Origin: Candidatus Bathyarchaeia archaeon
Lineage (GTDB): Archaea > Thermoproteota > Bathyarchaeia > Bathyarchaeales > Bathycorpusculaceae
Reading direction: 5' to 3'
NCBI GenBank assembly: GCA_030019335.1
Contig: JASEET010000004.1
Span: 62,001 to 126,000 of the forward strand
DNA: 64,000 nucleotides
The notes under the pieces were generated by a model that was not told the DNA's origin, did no database searches, and was given only the letters and a program-made list of their open reading frames with translations. Every line of letters starts with the position of its first letter. The stretch's first letter is position 1. Both the position numbers and the translations under genes were made by a program. Positions 1-8,512 of the stretch are shown piece after piece.

Positions 1-114
1 GGGGGATGCCGAGCAAGGGCATACAGCTACTTTAACGGAAACGTAAACGCACCAGACATAGGTTGTATTCACAACAAGCCTCTATGGGAAAAAATTGTTG
101 GAAATAAACGGTAG
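1..114 (+). CDS. C-terminal end of a radical SAM/SPASM-domain protein (partial)
   Basis: An open frame enters from the window edge and stops at 112-114. It encodes about 37 residues beginning [11 protein letters not shown] and then NAPDIGC. This Cys-x-Ala-Arg-Ala-Tyr pattern followed by a later Cys is typical of the final auxiliary Fe-S ligands of SPASM-type radical SAM enzymes such as the AhbC/AhbD/NirJ haem-synthesis relatives. The catalytic CxxxCxxC part lies outside the window, so substrate and exact family cannot be told. It converges on ndk, whose stop codon abuts it. Confidence 0.65.
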   Translation, partial: GGCRARAYSYFNGNVNAPDIGCIHNKPLWEKIVGNKR

Positions 115-576
115 CTAAAAGGCAAACTTTTCTTCTGTAGGTTTCTTGTAACGCAAAATTTCATGTTTTTTAAAGAAAAACACGATTTCTTTTTCAGCAT
201 TTTCTAAGTTGTCTGAAGCGTGCACAATGTTTTTTGTAATGCTTATGCCAAAGTCTCCGCGAATTGTGCCCGGCTCTGCTTCAAAGGGGTTTGTTTTTCC
301 AATTAAGCGTCTAACAACTGAAATGGCTTTTGGTCCTTCCACAACCATGGCTAAAATTGGTCCAGAGGTAACGTGTGTAACAAGAGCTTCGAAAAAGGGT
401 TTGCCACAGTGTATGTCATAGAATTTTTCTGCTTGAGCTTTATTAAGTCTCAAAAGTTTTGTGGCTGTGATGAGCAATCCTTTCCTTTCAATTCGGCTGA
501 TTATTTCGCCCGTTAATCCGCGCATAACACCGTCTGGTTTTACAAAAAGAAGCGTGCGTTCGCTTTGAACAGTCAA
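115..576 (-). CDS. ndk: Nucleoside diphosphate kinase
   Basis: A 153-residue NDP kinase, the usual family length, which moves the gamma phosphate of ATP onto NDPs through a phosphohistidine. The N-terminal FVKPDGVMRG and the active-site NIVHASDN (His about 119) are intact. The start is a TTG that overlaps the stop of rpl24e, with GGAAGAG just upstream. It is the last gene of an rpl7ae-rps28e-rpl24e-ndk operon, an order well conserved in archaea, so its expression is likely tied to ribosome synthesis. Confidence 0.96.
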   Translation of the reverse strand: MTVQSERTLLFVKPDGVMRGLTGEIISRIERKGLLITATKLLRLNKAQAEKFYDIHCGKPFFEALVTHVTSGPILAMVVEGPKAISVVRRLIGKTNPFEAEPGTIRGDFGISITKNIVHASDNLENAEKEIVFFFKKHEILRYKKPTEEKFAF

Positions 577-770
577 GCTCTTCCTTTCTCCTCTTTACCG
601 AAGTATGTTGTCCATTTGAGTTTACGTGAATCCCTTCTAAGCTTTAAAGAACTCTTTCTACATTTGCTTGAACAAAACCATAAAATCGACCCATCGTTCT
701 TAACGTACATCATGCCTGTACCCGCGGGAAAATTGTTGCCGCAAAACGAACATTTCCTAGGTTTAGGCAA
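573..770 (-). CDS. rpl24e: Ribosomal protein L24e
   Basis: A large-subunit ribosomal protein with one zinc finger. I place the start at the TTG at 768-770, giving a 65-residue protein beginning MPKPRKCSFCG, because a GGGGGAG Shine-Dalgarno lies six bases upstream and relatives begin this way; a TTG five codons earlier is also open. The zinc ligands Cys7, Cys10, Cys33 and Cys37 are present. It overlaps ndk by four bases, so the two are co-translated. Confidence 0.95.
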   Translation of the reverse strand: MPKPRKCSFCGNNFPAGTGMMYVKNDGSILWFCSSKCRKSSLKLRRDSRKLKWTTYFGKEEKGRA

Positions 771-802
771 AGGCAACTCCCCCAAATAATCTTGGTTCCA
801 AG

Positions 803-1042
803 TTATCTTCTTCGGGTAATTTTCTTCGCTTCTCTTTCAGTCTCCCTAAGCATTAAAACATCCTGAACCCGCACTGGCCCTTTAACATTACGCGTTATAA
901 TGCGTCCCTTATCTTTTCCCTCTAAGATGCGCACCCTAACCTGTGTAATCTCACCAGTTACACCTGTTCGTCCAATTATTTGAATGACTTCAGCTGGTAT
1001 AAGTTCCTCTTCCACAGCTGTCGTTCTCTCGCGTTTGCTCAT
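803..1042 (-). CDS. rps28e: Ribosomal protein S28e
   Basis: A 79-residue small-subunit OB-fold protein. The hallmark core [19 protein letters not shown] and the basic C-terminal tail are clear. I chose ATG at 1040-1042, which shares one base with the TGA of rpl7ae and has GGAG upstream; an extra in-frame GTG one codon earlier is unlikely. It is the second gene of the rpl7ae operon. Confidence 0.95.
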   Translation of the reverse strand: MSKRERTTAVEEELIPAEVIQIIGRTGVTGEITQVRVRILEGKDKGRIITRNVKGPVRVQDVLMLRETEREAKKITRRR

Positions 1043-1419
1043 CACTTCGCTCCTCTTAACTGTTCAACTCTTCCAATTATCTCTTTAACTAGTCCTGCAG
1101 CTTGTCCTTCTTTAACTATGCATGCTGAGGCTGCGGAGACGTCGATGCCTATAGCATCGCCTATTTTCTCCTTGCTTGGAACAAACACGTATGGGATTTT
1201 TCTCTCTTCACACAGCAGTGGTAAATGAGCCACAACTTCCGGTGGGTCAACGTCTTCAGCTATTACCACAAGTTTCGCTTGAGCCCTTTCGATGGCTTTT
1301 GTTGTTTCATTTGTGCCCTTTCTGACCATGCCTGTTTTTGCGGCTATTTGCAGGGCTTCATAGGCGGCATCTGCAACTTCCTTTGGAGCCTCAAATTTTA
1401 CGTAGAATGGTTTAGACAT
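1042..1419 (-). CDS. rpl7ae: Ribosomal protein L7Ae, kink-turn binding protein
   Basis: L7Ae binds kink-turns in 23S rRNA and in box C/D and H/ACA guide RNAs and RNase P. The protein is 125 residues from the ATG at 1417-1419, which has GGTGAGG upstream; a GTG three codons earlier would add three residues. The family core [22 protein letters not shown] is broken here only for length: [10 protein letters not shown] then [17 protein letters not shown] is present, as is the CxxK-like loop before EKIGDAIG. It heads the operon and is divergent from gar1, another H/ACA RNP component. Confidence 0.96.
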   Translation of the reverse strand: MSKPFYVKFEAPKEVADAAYEALQIAAKTGMVRKGTNETTKAIERAQAKLVVIAEDVDPPEVVAHLPLLCEERKIPYVFVPSKEKIGDAIGIDVSAASACIVKEGQAAGLVKEIIGRVEQLRGAK

Positions 1420-1523
1420 AAGCCTCACCCTTCAAATGCACAGTCTTATCAACATTTCTCATTAAAGAAGGTTTCGACTAAAACCAAGAAAAAGCTTCTG
1501 TCACAAGTATCCTTGTAGAAAGG

Positions 1524-1533
1524 TTTAAATAAA
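1524..1533 (+). promoter_or_regulatory. TATA box for gar1-tfb
   Basis: The AT-only TTTAAATAAA lies 46 bases before the preferred TTG start of gar1, in the divergent gap from rpl7ae. Spacing suggests transcription starting near 1555 with a short leader carrying GAGGAG. Inferred from sequence only. Confidence 0.5.
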
Positions 1534-1578
1534 CTGGTTTGTTTGAACCATTTCACTTTTCGAGGAGAATTTATAAGT

Positions 1579-1830
1579 TTGCAGAGATTAGGTCGAGCCC
1601 TCCACATAAGTCCAAGCCGAAATATCATAATAAAAATTGAAAATATTCCGAGAATCGGTGAAACAGTTGTTGATGAGAACTTGAGGCATGTTGGAAAGAT
1701 TTTTGACATACTTGGTCCAGTCTCCTCACCCTACGCAGCAGTAAAACCCACAATAAGAGAACCTGAAAAATTGACGAGTAAAATGCTGTATGCGCTCCCC
1801 TCAAAGAGGAGAAAGGAGAAAATAGAATGA
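1579..1830 (+). CDS. gar1: H/ACA RNP protein Gar1
   Basis: Gar1 is a beta-barrel component of the H/ACA pseudouridylation complex, binding Cbf5. The core reads [21 protein letters not shown] and then YAAVKP, the family signature. I prefer the TTG at 1579 (83 residues, [11 protein letters not shown]) because GAGGAG sits 11 bases upstream and a TATA box places transcription start near 1555; an open TTG at 1543 would lie upstream of that. It overlaps tfb by four bases (ATGA), so the two are translationally coupled. Confidence 0.9.
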   Translation: MQRLGRALHISPSRNIIIKIENIPRIGETVVDENLRHVGKIFDILGPVSSPYAAVKPTIREPEKLTSKMLYALPSKRRKEKIE

Positions 1831-2801
1831 ATGATGACGAAAAAGAAGGTCATAAGAAGTCCGACCCCACGCCCGCCTCACAAGTTGAACCTGCGAAGGT
1901 TCAGTGCTGCCCAGAATGTGGTAGTACGAGACTTATGCGTGATTATGAGTGTGCCGAAATAGTTTGCATGGACTGCGGCTTCGTAATAGCTGCAAAAATA
2001 GCTGATAGGGGGCCGGAATGGAGAGCTTTTGATGATGAGCAGAGGGCGAAACGAACAAGAGTTGGCGCTCCTTTAACCTACACGATTCACGATAAAGGCT
2101 TATCAACAATGATTGATTGGCATGACCGCGATATTTATGGAAAAAGTCTATCGCCTGGACAGAAGGCACAAGTTTATCGCCTTAGAAAATGGCAGCGCCG
2201 CATAAGAGTTTCAGATGCAACAGAACGTAACCTCGCCTTCGCATTATCCGAAATCACAAAAATCGCCAACAACCTAAACCTTCCCAAAAACATCCTTGAA
2301 ACAGCCTCCATCATCTACCGAAAAGCCGTAAAAGAACGGCTAATACGGGGACGGTCAATTCAAGGCGTAACTGCGGCAGCAATCTATTTGGCTTGCCGGC
2401 AATGCAAGCTAGCCAGAACATTAGAAGAAATAGCACAAGCATCAAATGTAGACAAGAAAGAAGTTGGTCGTAGCTACCGTTTCCTAATCAGAGAGCTTGA
2501 CTACTTTGTCCCGCCTCTTAAACCAAGCCAGTATATAACAAAGTTTTCAAACCAGTTAACAATGCAGGGAAAAGTTGAAGAAATCGCCCATAAAATTTTG
2601 GCGTCAGCAAAAGAGCTCAAACTCACCTCAGGCCGTGGTCCCACAGGCATCGCTGCTGCAGCAAGTTACATAGCTTCTGTGTTGACTGGTGAAAGGAAAA
2701 CGCAAAGGGAAATAGCTGAGATAGCACAAGTAACTGAAGTTACCATTCGGAACCGTTACAAAGAGCTTGTTGAACGGTTGATGTTCCAGATAAGCCTCTA
2801 A
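1827..2801 (+). CDS. tfb: Transcription initiation factor TFB
   Basis: A 324-residue archaeal TFIIB that bridges TBP-DNA and RNA polymerase. An N-terminal zinc ribbon has CPEC at 28-31 and Cys47/Cys50, followed by the B-reader/linker with [10 protein letters not shown], then two cyclin-like repeats. Repeat 1 holds [17 protein letters not shown] and repeat 2 [16 protein letters not shown]. It starts with ATG overlapping the gar1 stop and is full length. A TBP is also encoded in this window, at 14.7 kb, in an accessory setting. Confidence 0.97.
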   Translation: MNDDEKEGHKKSDPTPASQVEPAKVQCCPECGSTRLMRDYECAEIVCMDCGFVIAAKIADRGPEWRAFDDEQRAKRTRVGAPLTYTIHDKGLSTMIDWHDRDIYGKSLSPGQKAQVYRLRKWQRRIRVSDATERNLAFALSEITKIANNLNLPKNILETASIIYRKAVKERLIRGRSIQGVTAAAIYLACRQCKLARTLEEIAQASNVDKKEVGRSYRFLIRELDYFVPPLKPSQYITKFSNQLTMQGKVEEIAHKILASAKELKLTSGRGPTGIAAAASYIASVLTGERKTQREIAEIAQVTEVTIRNRYKELVERLMFQISL

Positions 2802-2847
2802 CTCCCTTTTTTTCAAATATATTGGCTGTTATTCACGTTAAGCAGTT

Positions 2848-3132
2848 CTAGAGAAACTTTTCATCCTCGCAGCTAAGGCATTCTTCACTTGGCTCTTTCT
2901 CCTCTTCGGTTTTTTCATCCAATAATGATGATGTGACCTCGCTGAGTTCCTCAAGAAATTCTTGCGGAATTAAGTGAGAAAGCAAAGAATTTAGAAGTGG
3001 AAGTTAAAACTTTAAGGGATAAAATTCCGCAACTTCTTTAAGCTGCCCTATCTCCTCCAAAAGCACGTCTTTCTCCTTTTCCAATGCCTTAATCCTTTCT
3101 TCCAGTTTAGCTTTCATCTCATCGACTTGCAT
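2848..3132 (-). pseudogene. Small coiled-coil gene interrupted by one in-frame stop
   Basis: On the minus strand an ATG at 3130-3132 follows a GGTGA ribosome site and an A+T-rich TATA-like stretch. It opens a charged coiled-coil frame (MQVDEMKAKLEERIKALEKE and onward). A TAA at 3004-3006 ends it after 42 codons, but the same frame then continues as LIPQEFLEELSEVTSSLLDE and ends CLSCEDEKFL, stop at 2848-2850. Composition is alike on both sides (Glu/Leu rich), so this looks like one 94-residue gene with a nonsense mutation, or two short ones. No family recognised. It fills most of the 2802-3254 gap. Confidence 0.45.
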
Positions 3133-3254
3133 AATCTTTTCACCACAATTATATTTCACATATTTGCAATTGATAATTTACCCAAACCTGCCAGACGTTT
3201 ACTGCAAAACATATTTTAGACTCTAACAAGTGAATAATTATACGAGGGGCTTAT

Positions 3255-3680
3255 TTGGTTAAATGCCCAAAATGTGGAGTTGAGGTAGCTACTCCAGTTA
3301 AGACTTGGTCTATTCCTTCTCGAAAACCAGTAAAGGGCAAGGAATCTAAACTTGTTATGGGAATATTTGAATGCGCAAACTGTAAAGCTAGGTTTAGAGC
3401 TGCCATAAAAGCTGAAGCTGGAATCGAAGAAACAGTAAGTATTAAAAACATGGTTGAGAGAATTAAAGGTATAAAGGGAGAACTCATGCAGACTTTGAAG
3501 AACCTACGTGAAAAAATAAAGACTCTGGAAACTGAACGTGCAAATTTAATGATTGAAATTGAAAAACTGAAGAAAATGGCGGAATCAAGAGTACTGACTC
3601 TTGAAAGCGAAGTGAACATGCTGAGGGAAGAAGTAGAGTCTCTAAGAGACCTTCTAGGCTATGCTGAAGAAGAAAAATAG
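3255..3680 (+). CDS. Zinc-ribbon plus coiled-coil protein, possibly chromatin-related
   Basis: A 141-residue protein. Residues 4-43 form a zinc ribbon (CPKC at 4-7, CANC at 40-43) around a basic stretch PVKTWSIPSRKP and LVMGIFEC. From about residue 65 to the end it is a continuous coiled coil. The ribbon spacing and the P-x-K-x-W ... G-x-F pattern resemble the SH3-like chromatin protein Cren7 with the strand turns replaced by zinc knuckles; this is my inference from memory and could be chance. The start is the TTG at 3255, with GAGG about eight bases before it. It stands alone, with no operon partners. Confidence 0.7.
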   Translation: MVKCPKCGVEVATPVKTWSIPSRKPVKGKESKLVMGIFECANCKARFRAAIKAEAGIEETVSIKNMVERIKGIKGELMQTLKNLREKIKTLETERANLMIEIEKLKKMAESRVLTLESEVNMLREEVESLRDLLGYAEEEK

Positions 3681-3737
3681 CAGAATATACCAATTATCTT
3701 TGTTTACACCTTACATCAGTTGATGGATTTTTAGGAG

Positions 3738-4148
3738 TCAGGCTTTTAGATGTTTTTGGTAGTATTCTTGAGCTTTAACTATGGCTGTTTCCGGATTCTT
3801 CAAGATTAGGTACTTTGTACCCGGCGAAATTTTCTCACATTTACTGAAAAACTCTGTGACCTTTTTTACATTTCCTTCGTAAATCGCTAAGCCTCCTGCT
3901 ATTTCATACCATATTTTTGCTCTTAAGGAATCCTTTGCCTTTTCAAATTTTTTGGCATTTTTGACAGCTTCCTTCATTGAAACTTCTATTTTTCTAGGAT
4001 CAAGGAACATTGTGTTAAGTAATGCTTCATATGTTTCTCGGTCGTTTCCACAGAGCTTTTCAAGTTCGGTCATCACTTGTGTGGATTCTACGTCTGCTTT
4101 CTCTTTTTCTTTCTTTTTCTTTCTAAATATATCCAGTAAGCCCAACAT
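3738..4148 (-). CDS. Conserved hypothetical, helical, basic N-terminus
   Basis: A 136-residue protein of unknown function. After MLGLLDIFRKKKKEKEK it is predicted all-helical, with a pattern (YEALLNTMFLDPRKIEVSMK, then AKIWYEIAGGLAIYEGN) suggestive of one or two TPR-like hairpins. A GGAGG site lies just upstream of the ATG. It is divergent from the DUF116 gene, with a 90-base shared promoter region containing TAAATATA and ATTTTAAA elements. I do not recognise the family. Confidence 0.7.
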   Translation of the reverse strand: MLGLLDIFRKKKKEKEKADVESTQVMTELEKLCGNDRETYEALLNTMFLDPRKIEVSMKEAVKNAKKFEKAKDSLRAKIWYEIAGGLAIYEGNVKKVTEFFSKCEKISPGTKYLILKNPETAIVKAQEYYQKHLKA

Positions 4149-4237
4149 TAAACCTCCTTTACTCCAACATTTCTGGATTTTGAGACTAAATATAACAATA
4201 GTTAATTTTAAAGGTTTGTTGTGTCTATCATGTAGTT

Positions 4238-4852
4238 ATGCCATATAAATTCACCTTTGACCTTTCGAGGATTCCACGTTTCTTCTTCACCGAGATCACT
4301 AAGGTTGCTTATCAAAAGGGTGTGCATAAAAAAGTTGGCAGAACCGCGCATGAAATTATAAAGAAATTTAAAATTCAGGAGGCAACGGGCCTTAACTTGT
4401 CTGATGCTGTGCTTCTTCTCCAAGACCTTATTGACATGCAAGCTAGAAATCTTTTAGAAAGAGAAATGTTTACGCAGACAAGAAAGAGAGCGCTTTTCCT
4501 GCCGCATTGTTCCAGAAAATACATGGATAATCGTTGTGCGGCAGTCTTTGACCCGAATATTCCATCTTATATTTGTGCGCATTGTTCTCCAGACTGTTTG
4601 ATTAATAAAGCGATTTCTTTTGCCGAGAAAAAGAGCTATGACATTTACATTCTGCCTGGGGGTTCGTGTGTTCCAAAAATCTTGAATGCCAAACAATACG
4701 AAGGTGCTGTTGGGGTTGCCTGCGGTGAAGAGATAATGTTAAGCGGGAAAATATTGAAAAGTATGGGTGTAGCTGGTCAAGCGGTTCCCTTAATAAAGAA
4801 TGGTTGTGCAAACACGGTTTTTAACATTGAAACTCTGTTTAAAATTCTTTGA
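4238..4852 (+). CDS. DUF116 family protein
   Basis: A 204-residue protein of the DUF116 family, common in methanogens and other anaerobes but uncharacterised. Diagnostic parts are LFLPHCSRKYM near residue 88, several cysteines (C105-like RCAAVF, CAHCSPDC) and the C-terminal GCANTVFNIETLF with the glycine-rich ILPGGSCVPKIL. The cysteine set could bind metal, but that is not established. The ATG lacks a strong Shine-Dalgarno, as expected for a leaderless first gene. Confidence 0.8.
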   Translation: MPYKFTFDLSRIPRFFFTEITKVAYQKGVHKKVGRTAHEIIKKFKIQEATGLNLSDAVLLLQDLIDMQARNLLEREMFTQTRKRALFLPHCSRKYMDNRCAAVFDPNIPSYICAHCSPDCLINKAISFAEKKSYDIYILPGGSCVPKILNAKQYEGAVGVACGEEIMLSGKILKSMGVAGQAVPLIKNGCANTVFNIETLFKIL

Positions 4853-4961
4853 TAAAAAGAAGAGAAATAACATTAGTTGCTTTTTCAGAGAAAAAAGAAA
4901 GAGGATTTAGAGGAGTTAGCGTGATTTCACTTCTTTTTCTTGCTCTTTGCCGTTTTTCTTT

Positions 4962-5006
4962 TTATCGTTTTTTCTTAGTTGCTTTCTTCTTACTCTTGCA
5001 GGGCAT
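4962..5006 (-). CDS. Possible lysine-rich small peptide, perhaps frameshifted
   Basis: On the minus strand an ATG at 5004-5006 follows GAGGTG with good spacing and reads MPCKSKKKATKKKR before TAA at 4962-4964. A run of six A residues (T at 4968-4973 on the plus strand) lies just before the stop. Dropping one base would continue the frame as NDKKKNGKEQEKEVKSR, ending at 4916. So either a 14-residue peptide or a roughly 30-residue basic peptide with a homopolymer slip. Function unknown; the rest of 4853-5130 shows nothing else. Confidence 0.3.
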   Translation of the reverse strand: MPCKSKKKATKKKR

Positions 5007-5130
5007 CGATTACACCTCAGTAATCAGTGATTTTAGATAATTGTAATTTTTGAATATATGTAACTTTCGCATCCGGTAACAAGACAACTTAGCTAAAGAA
5101 TCTCTCAAAAGGTTTAAAAATGCTGAAAAA

Positions 5131-5292
5131 TCACTTTACAAGTTCTCTTTTCTTCCAGCGCAAGTTCTTACTTCGGCACTTTCTACATTTCACTGCGTCT
5201 GCAGCATTTCTTGCGCCGCATTCCCGGCAAATTTTCATGTAGAGTCTATGCTTTTGAGCGATAGCCTTCTTAATTGGGTCCATGACCGGCAT
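5131..5292 (-). CDS. rpl40e: Ribosomal protein L40e
   Basis: A 53-residue zinc-finger large-subunit protein. The sequence begins MPVMDPIKKAIAQKHRLYMK and carries ICREC at 21-25 and KCRKC at 35-39, giving the CxxC/CxxC zinc site, then a basic tail NLRWKKREL. The ATG at 5290-5292 is preceded by GAGGT seven bases upstream; an internal ATG three codons later is possible. It is monocistronic. Confidence 0.95.
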   Translation of the reverse strand: MPVMDPIKKAIAQKHRLYMKICRECGARNAADAVKCRKCRSKNLRWKKRELVK

Positions 5293-5375
5293 TATTTAAC
5301 CTCTTTTCGTGGCTAAAACTCAGATAATCCCCTATTAGATATACTTTTTGTTACATTAGCAGAAAAATTTCGTTT

Positions 5376-6251
5376 TTAGACATTAACAAGTCTTGCCAAC
5401 AATTCTGTTACGTCGCTCGGTTTTTCAGCTACATTTACGCCAGCATTTTTGAAAGCTTTAATCTTGCTTTCGGCTGTTCCGGTTTTGCCCATTACTATTG
5501 CCCCCGCATGTCCCATACGCTTTCCGGGTGGAGCGGAGCGTCCAGCTACGAAAGCAACAACAGGTTTTGGATACTTCTCCTTTGCGACGTACTGTGCTGC
5601 TAATTCTTCGAGGTTGCCGCCGATCTCCCCTATCAAAACAACTGCTTTCGTCTGCGGGTCCTTTTCAAACATTTTTAACGCGTCTATGAAGTTTAGACCC
5701 GTTATTGGGTCTCCTCCTAAGCCGAGGCATGTTGATTGTCCTAGCTGTTTTCTTGTTAAACCCGCTGCTATTTCATAGGTGAGAGTTCCGCTTCTTGAAG
5801 CCATACCTATGCTGCCGAGTTTAAAGATGTGGGCGGGCATTATTCCAAGTTTGCATTCTTCAGGGGTTATTATGCCCGGTGTGTTTGGTCCAATTATTGT
5901 TGCGTTGACTTGTTGGGCATATGTCATTACGTTGAGTGCATCTTTCATTGGAATGTGTTCCGTTATTATTACAACCGTTTTTATTCCGTTTTCTAGGGCT
6001 TCTAGAACCGCGTCTGCAGTGAAACGGGCTGGAACAAAAATTATTGAAGCATTTGCCGGATGTTTTTCTAGGGCTTCCTCAACCGTGTCGTATACTGGAA
6101 CATCGTGGATTTGGGTTCCACCTTTTCCAGGGGTTACGCCTGCAACAATTTTTGTTCCGTATTCCAGCATAAGCTTGGTGTGGAAGCTTCCTTGGGTTCC
6201 AGTTATGCCTTGGACGATTGCACGTGTGTTTTTGTCAACTATTATGCCCAA
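5376..6251 (-). CDS. sucD: Succinyl-CoA synthetase alpha subunit
   Basis: The ADP/GDP-forming succinate-CoA ligase alpha chain, which binds CoA and carries the phosphohistidine. I start it at the TTG at 6249-6251 (291 residues, [15 protein letters not shown]), because GGAGGAGG sits just upstream; a longer open frame would run back into sucC. The CoA-binding [12 protein letters not shown] and the phospho-His motif [10 protein letters not shown] (His about 248) are intact. It lies 16 bases after sucC. Runs in the TCA segment next to 2-oxoacid oxidation. Confidence 0.96.
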   Translation of the reverse strand: MGIIVDKNTRAIVQGITGTQGSFHTKLMLEYGTKIVAGVTPGKGGTQIHDVPVYDTVEEALEKHPANASIIFVPARFTADAVLEALENGIKTVVIITEHIPMKDALNVMTYAQQVNATIIGPNTPGIITPEECKLGIMPAHIFKLGSIGMASRSGTLTYEIAAGLTRKQLGQSTCLGLGGDPITGLNFIDALKMFEKDPQTKAVVLIGEIGGNLEELAAQYVAKEKYPKPVVAFVAGRSAPPGKRMGHAGAIVMGKTGTAESKIKAFKNAGVNVAEKPSDVTELLARLVNV

Positions 6252-6267
6252 GCTTTTTTCCTCCTCC

Positions 6268-7404
6268 CTATTTGGATATTTCGACGACTTTTTGTGCTGC
6301 TTCTTCCATGCTTTCCAGCACATGTATTCCAGCTTCTGTTAGTATTCGTTTTCCTTCTTCCTCGTTTGTGCCTACAAGCCTAATAACCACTGGTTTTGTT
6401 ACCCCTGCCTTTTCCTTTGCTTCTAAGATTCCTCGTGCAACTTCGTCGCAGCGGGTGATTCCACCCAAAATGTTTATGAAGAGAGCCTTGACGTTCGGGT
6501 CTGAAAGCACGATTTTAAGGGCTGCAGCTATTTTTTCTGATGATGCTCCGCCGCCCACATCTAGGAAGTTTGCGGGTTTTCCGCCGTAATACTGGATTGT
6601 GTCTAATGTTGCCATTACGAGGCCTGCTCCGTTGCCGATGACACCTATGTTTCCATCCAGTTTGACATAGGCTAGATCGTTTTTTACGGCTTCTTGCTCT
6701 TGTGTTGTGAGTTCGCTTTCGCCTTCTAGGAGTCTTTTTTTGTACTCTTGGTGTCGGAACAGTGCGTTGTCGTCAATTATTATGCGTGCGTCTGCTGCAA
6801 CAAATTTTCCGTCAAAAGTTTCTGCTAAAGGATTCATCTCGATTAGTTCCGCATCGTAATCCATGCCAACACGATATAAACTTTCAAAGATTTTTCCCAG
6901 CATAACAAGTTGGCTACCAGCATACCCCATCTTTCTTGCAATCTGGCTGGCGTGGAAGGAGCGGAAACCCAATTGCGGATTTATTAGAAATTTTATGACT
7001 TTTTCTGGGGCTTTTTCGGCTATTTCTTCTATTTCCATTCCACCGACAGCTGAAGCGATTGCAACGTAGCTTTTGTTAAATCTGTCAGTTGTTATGCCGA
7101 AGTAAAGTTCCTTATTTATTTGTATTTTCTCTTCAATCCATACGCTGCGAACAGGTATGCCCCTTATCTGCATGTTTAACAATTTTTCCGTGGCTTTTTC
7201 AACTTCTGGAACAGAATCTGCGAAGAGTATTCCACCTGCTTTTCCTCTCCCAGCAATCAGCACTTGTGCCTTTATGGCAAAGGGTGGTTTTAGTCTAGCT
7301 GCGATTTCGCGGGCTTGGCTTACATTTGTTGCTAATCCGCCTATGGGTGTTAGGATTCCGTATTTTGCAAGTATTCTTTTTGCTTCGTATTCGAAAAGCT
7401 TCAT
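6268..7404 (-). CDS. sucC: Succinyl-CoA synthetase beta subunit
   Basis: A 378-residue ATP-grasp subunit that binds nucleotide and succinate. It begins [17 protein letters not shown], the usual start, has the [15 protein letters not shown] nucleotide loop and [20 protein letters not shown], and ends with [19 protein letters not shown]. It precedes sucD in an operon, with the Lrp-like regulator gene 12 bases upstream, so the regulator is probably co-transcribed. Confidence 0.97.
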   Translation of the reverse strand: MKLFEYEAKRILAKYGILTPIGGLATNVSQAREIAARLKPPFAIKAQVLIAGRGKAGGILFADSVPEVEKATEKLLNMQIRGIPVRSVWIEEKIQINKELYFGITTDRFNKSYVAIASAVGGMEIEEIAEKAPEKVIKFLINPQLGFRSFHASQIARKMGYAGSQLVMLGKIFESLYRVGMDYDAELIEMNPLAETFDGKFVAADARIIIDDNALFRHQEYKKRLLEGESELTTQEQEAVKNDLAYVKLDGNIGVIGNGAGLVMATLDTIQYYGGKPANFLDVGGGASSEKIAAALKIVLSDPNVKALFINILGGITRCDEVARGILEAKEKAGVTKPVVIRLVGTNEEEGKRILTEAGIHVLESMEEAAQKVVEISK

Positions 7405-7416
7405 TCTAGTTACCTC

Positions 7417-7875
7417 CTATCTTAGGGGTTCTATGGCGACGTAGGATTTTGTATCTTTTACGCCATCGATAGAAGAAAGCTTCCTTAACACTTCATCAAG
7501 TTTGTTTCTCTCAACCATGAGGAGGGCGTCAATATCGCCTGCAACCCTAAATGCCCTTTGAACGGTGAGCCTCTTGATTTCTTCGTATACTTTGCCTCTT
7601 TCGCGCGGAGACACTTTAATGAATACGAACGCTGGAGTTGATGATACTCCAAGCACGTTTAATCCCGTTTCGGTTATGTCCATGAAACCTCTGCCAGTTC
7701 GTATACAGTTTAAGTCTCTGAGCTTTCGTAAGTGGACGTTTAATGCTTGTCTGCTTATGCCTAGCTGTTTTGCGAGGTCGTTTTGCTTCACGCGTAGAGT
7801 GTACGTGTTTGTAGACTTGCCTTTTTCATGCAACATTCGGAGCAGCTGTATTGAACGTCTAGTAAGTGCTTCCAA
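7417..7875 (-). CDS. Lrp/AsnC-like winged-helix regulator
   Basis: A 152-residue protein. Residues about 10-70 form a winged helix (NDLAKQLGISRQALNVHLRKL) and residues 78-150 form a RAM-like sensor domain (AFVFIKVSPRERGKVYEEI ... GDIDALLMVERNKLDEVL). The HTH looks more MarR/ArsR-like than classical AsnC. It heads the transcript ahead of sucCD, suggesting it may respond to an amino acid or 2-oxoacid and control these genes; this is inferred from position only. Confidence 0.8.
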   Translation of the reverse strand: MEALTRRSIQLLRMLHEKGKSTNTYTLRVKQNDLAKQLGISRQALNVHLRKLRDLNCIRTGRGFMDITETGLNVLGVSSTPAFVFIKVSPRERGKVYEEIKRLTVQRAFRVAGDIDALLMVERNKLDEVLRKLSSIDGVKDTKSYVAIEPLR

Positions 7876-8016
7876 GAGTTTTCACTTCCAAATAGGGTTT
7901 TGTTAAGTTTGAATTTTACAATAGTACGAGTTATTTAAACATTTAGCAAGAACAAAACCGATAAAAGCGTGCAGCTTTAACGTCTGAATATTTTGGATAG
8001 CACTTAAAACCGTAAT

Positions 8017-8028
8017 GTATTTATTTAT
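8017..8028 (+). promoter_or_regulatory. TATA box for alba, next to a small palindrome
   Basis: GTATTTATTTAT lies 60 bases before the alba ATG, and the short dyad CGATAAAAATCG follows directly. The 7876-8087 gap separates the divergent regulator and alba and holds nothing else visible. Confidence 0.4.
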
Positions 8029-8087
8029 CGATAAAAATCGTTATGAAGCCATAGAAAAAGTGAAAACGAGGAGTGAGGCGGTACAAA

Positions 8088-8366
8088 ATGTCTGAAAGCA
8101 ATGCAGTGTTGATCGGGAGAAAGCCAGTAATGAACTATGTACTGGCTTGCATAACCCTCTTTCACGGCGGAGCAAAAGAAGTAAATGTCAAAGCAAGAGG
8201 GAGGTCAATAAGCCGAGCGGTTGATGTCGTTGAGGTTGTCCGACGCCGATTCCTACCAGACGTGAAAGTCAAGAAGGTCGGCATTGGAACTGAACAGGTG
8301 GCACCCAGAGAAGAGGGTGGCACGCCCACAAACGTGAGCACAATCGAGATAATGCTGGAACGCTAA
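8088..8366 (+). CDS. alba: DNA/RNA-binding protein Alba
   Basis: A 92-residue Alba chromatin protein, a dimer that coats DNA and RNA. The core [19 protein letters not shown], including the acetylated-lysine context, then [20 protein letters not shown] and the C-terminal strand [11 protein letters not shown] are all present. I start at ATG 8088, after GAGGCGG; an upstream in-frame start adds five residues without support. A hairpin with CCCTCC/GGAGGG arms at 8403-8423 follows the gene and may terminate it. Confidence 0.96.
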   Translation: MSESNAVLIGRKPVMNYVLACITLFHGGAKEVNVKARGRSISRAVDVVEVVRRRFLPDVKVKKVGIGTEQVAPREEGGTPTNVSTIEIMLER

Positions 8367-8432
8367 ACAGTGATTCCGCATAAACGTGCAAAGCTCCGCC
8401 ACCCCTCCTTTATTTGTGGAGGGCGTTTTCTA

Positions 8433-8493
8433 GGTGAAAACAACACTATGCGACTTCTGTTTTAAAAAGTGGAATACTGTGTCAAAAGTGTTT
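8433..8493 (+). repeat. Left direct repeat: duplicated 5' end of the KH gene
   Basis: 61 bases starting GGTGAAAACAACACTATGC match 15923-15982 with three substitutions and one extra T in a T-run (about 57 of 61). It starts at what would be the GTG start codon and retains a GGAGGG ribosome site ten bases upstream. The extra T shifts the frame, so this copy cannot encode the KH protein. It may be the original gene start cut off by insertion, or an attachment site. Confidence 0.75.
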
Positions 8494-8512
8494 TATTTTT
8501 TGTGGTAGTGTT

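Noticed and set aside
2922-2950. ATGATGA followed by CTGA, resembling a C/D box guide RNA
   Set aside because: The spacing is short, no clear second box pair follows, and the region reads as coding on the minus strand.
4849-5040. A 63-codon plus-strand frame overlapping the DUF116 stop
   Set aside because: It has a TTG start, no ribosome site and a nonsense-like hydrophobic composition; the opposite strand holds the better peptide candidate.
7876-8087. A riboswitch in the alba leader
   Set aside because: Only a TATA-like stretch and a small dyad are visible; there is no extended pairing.
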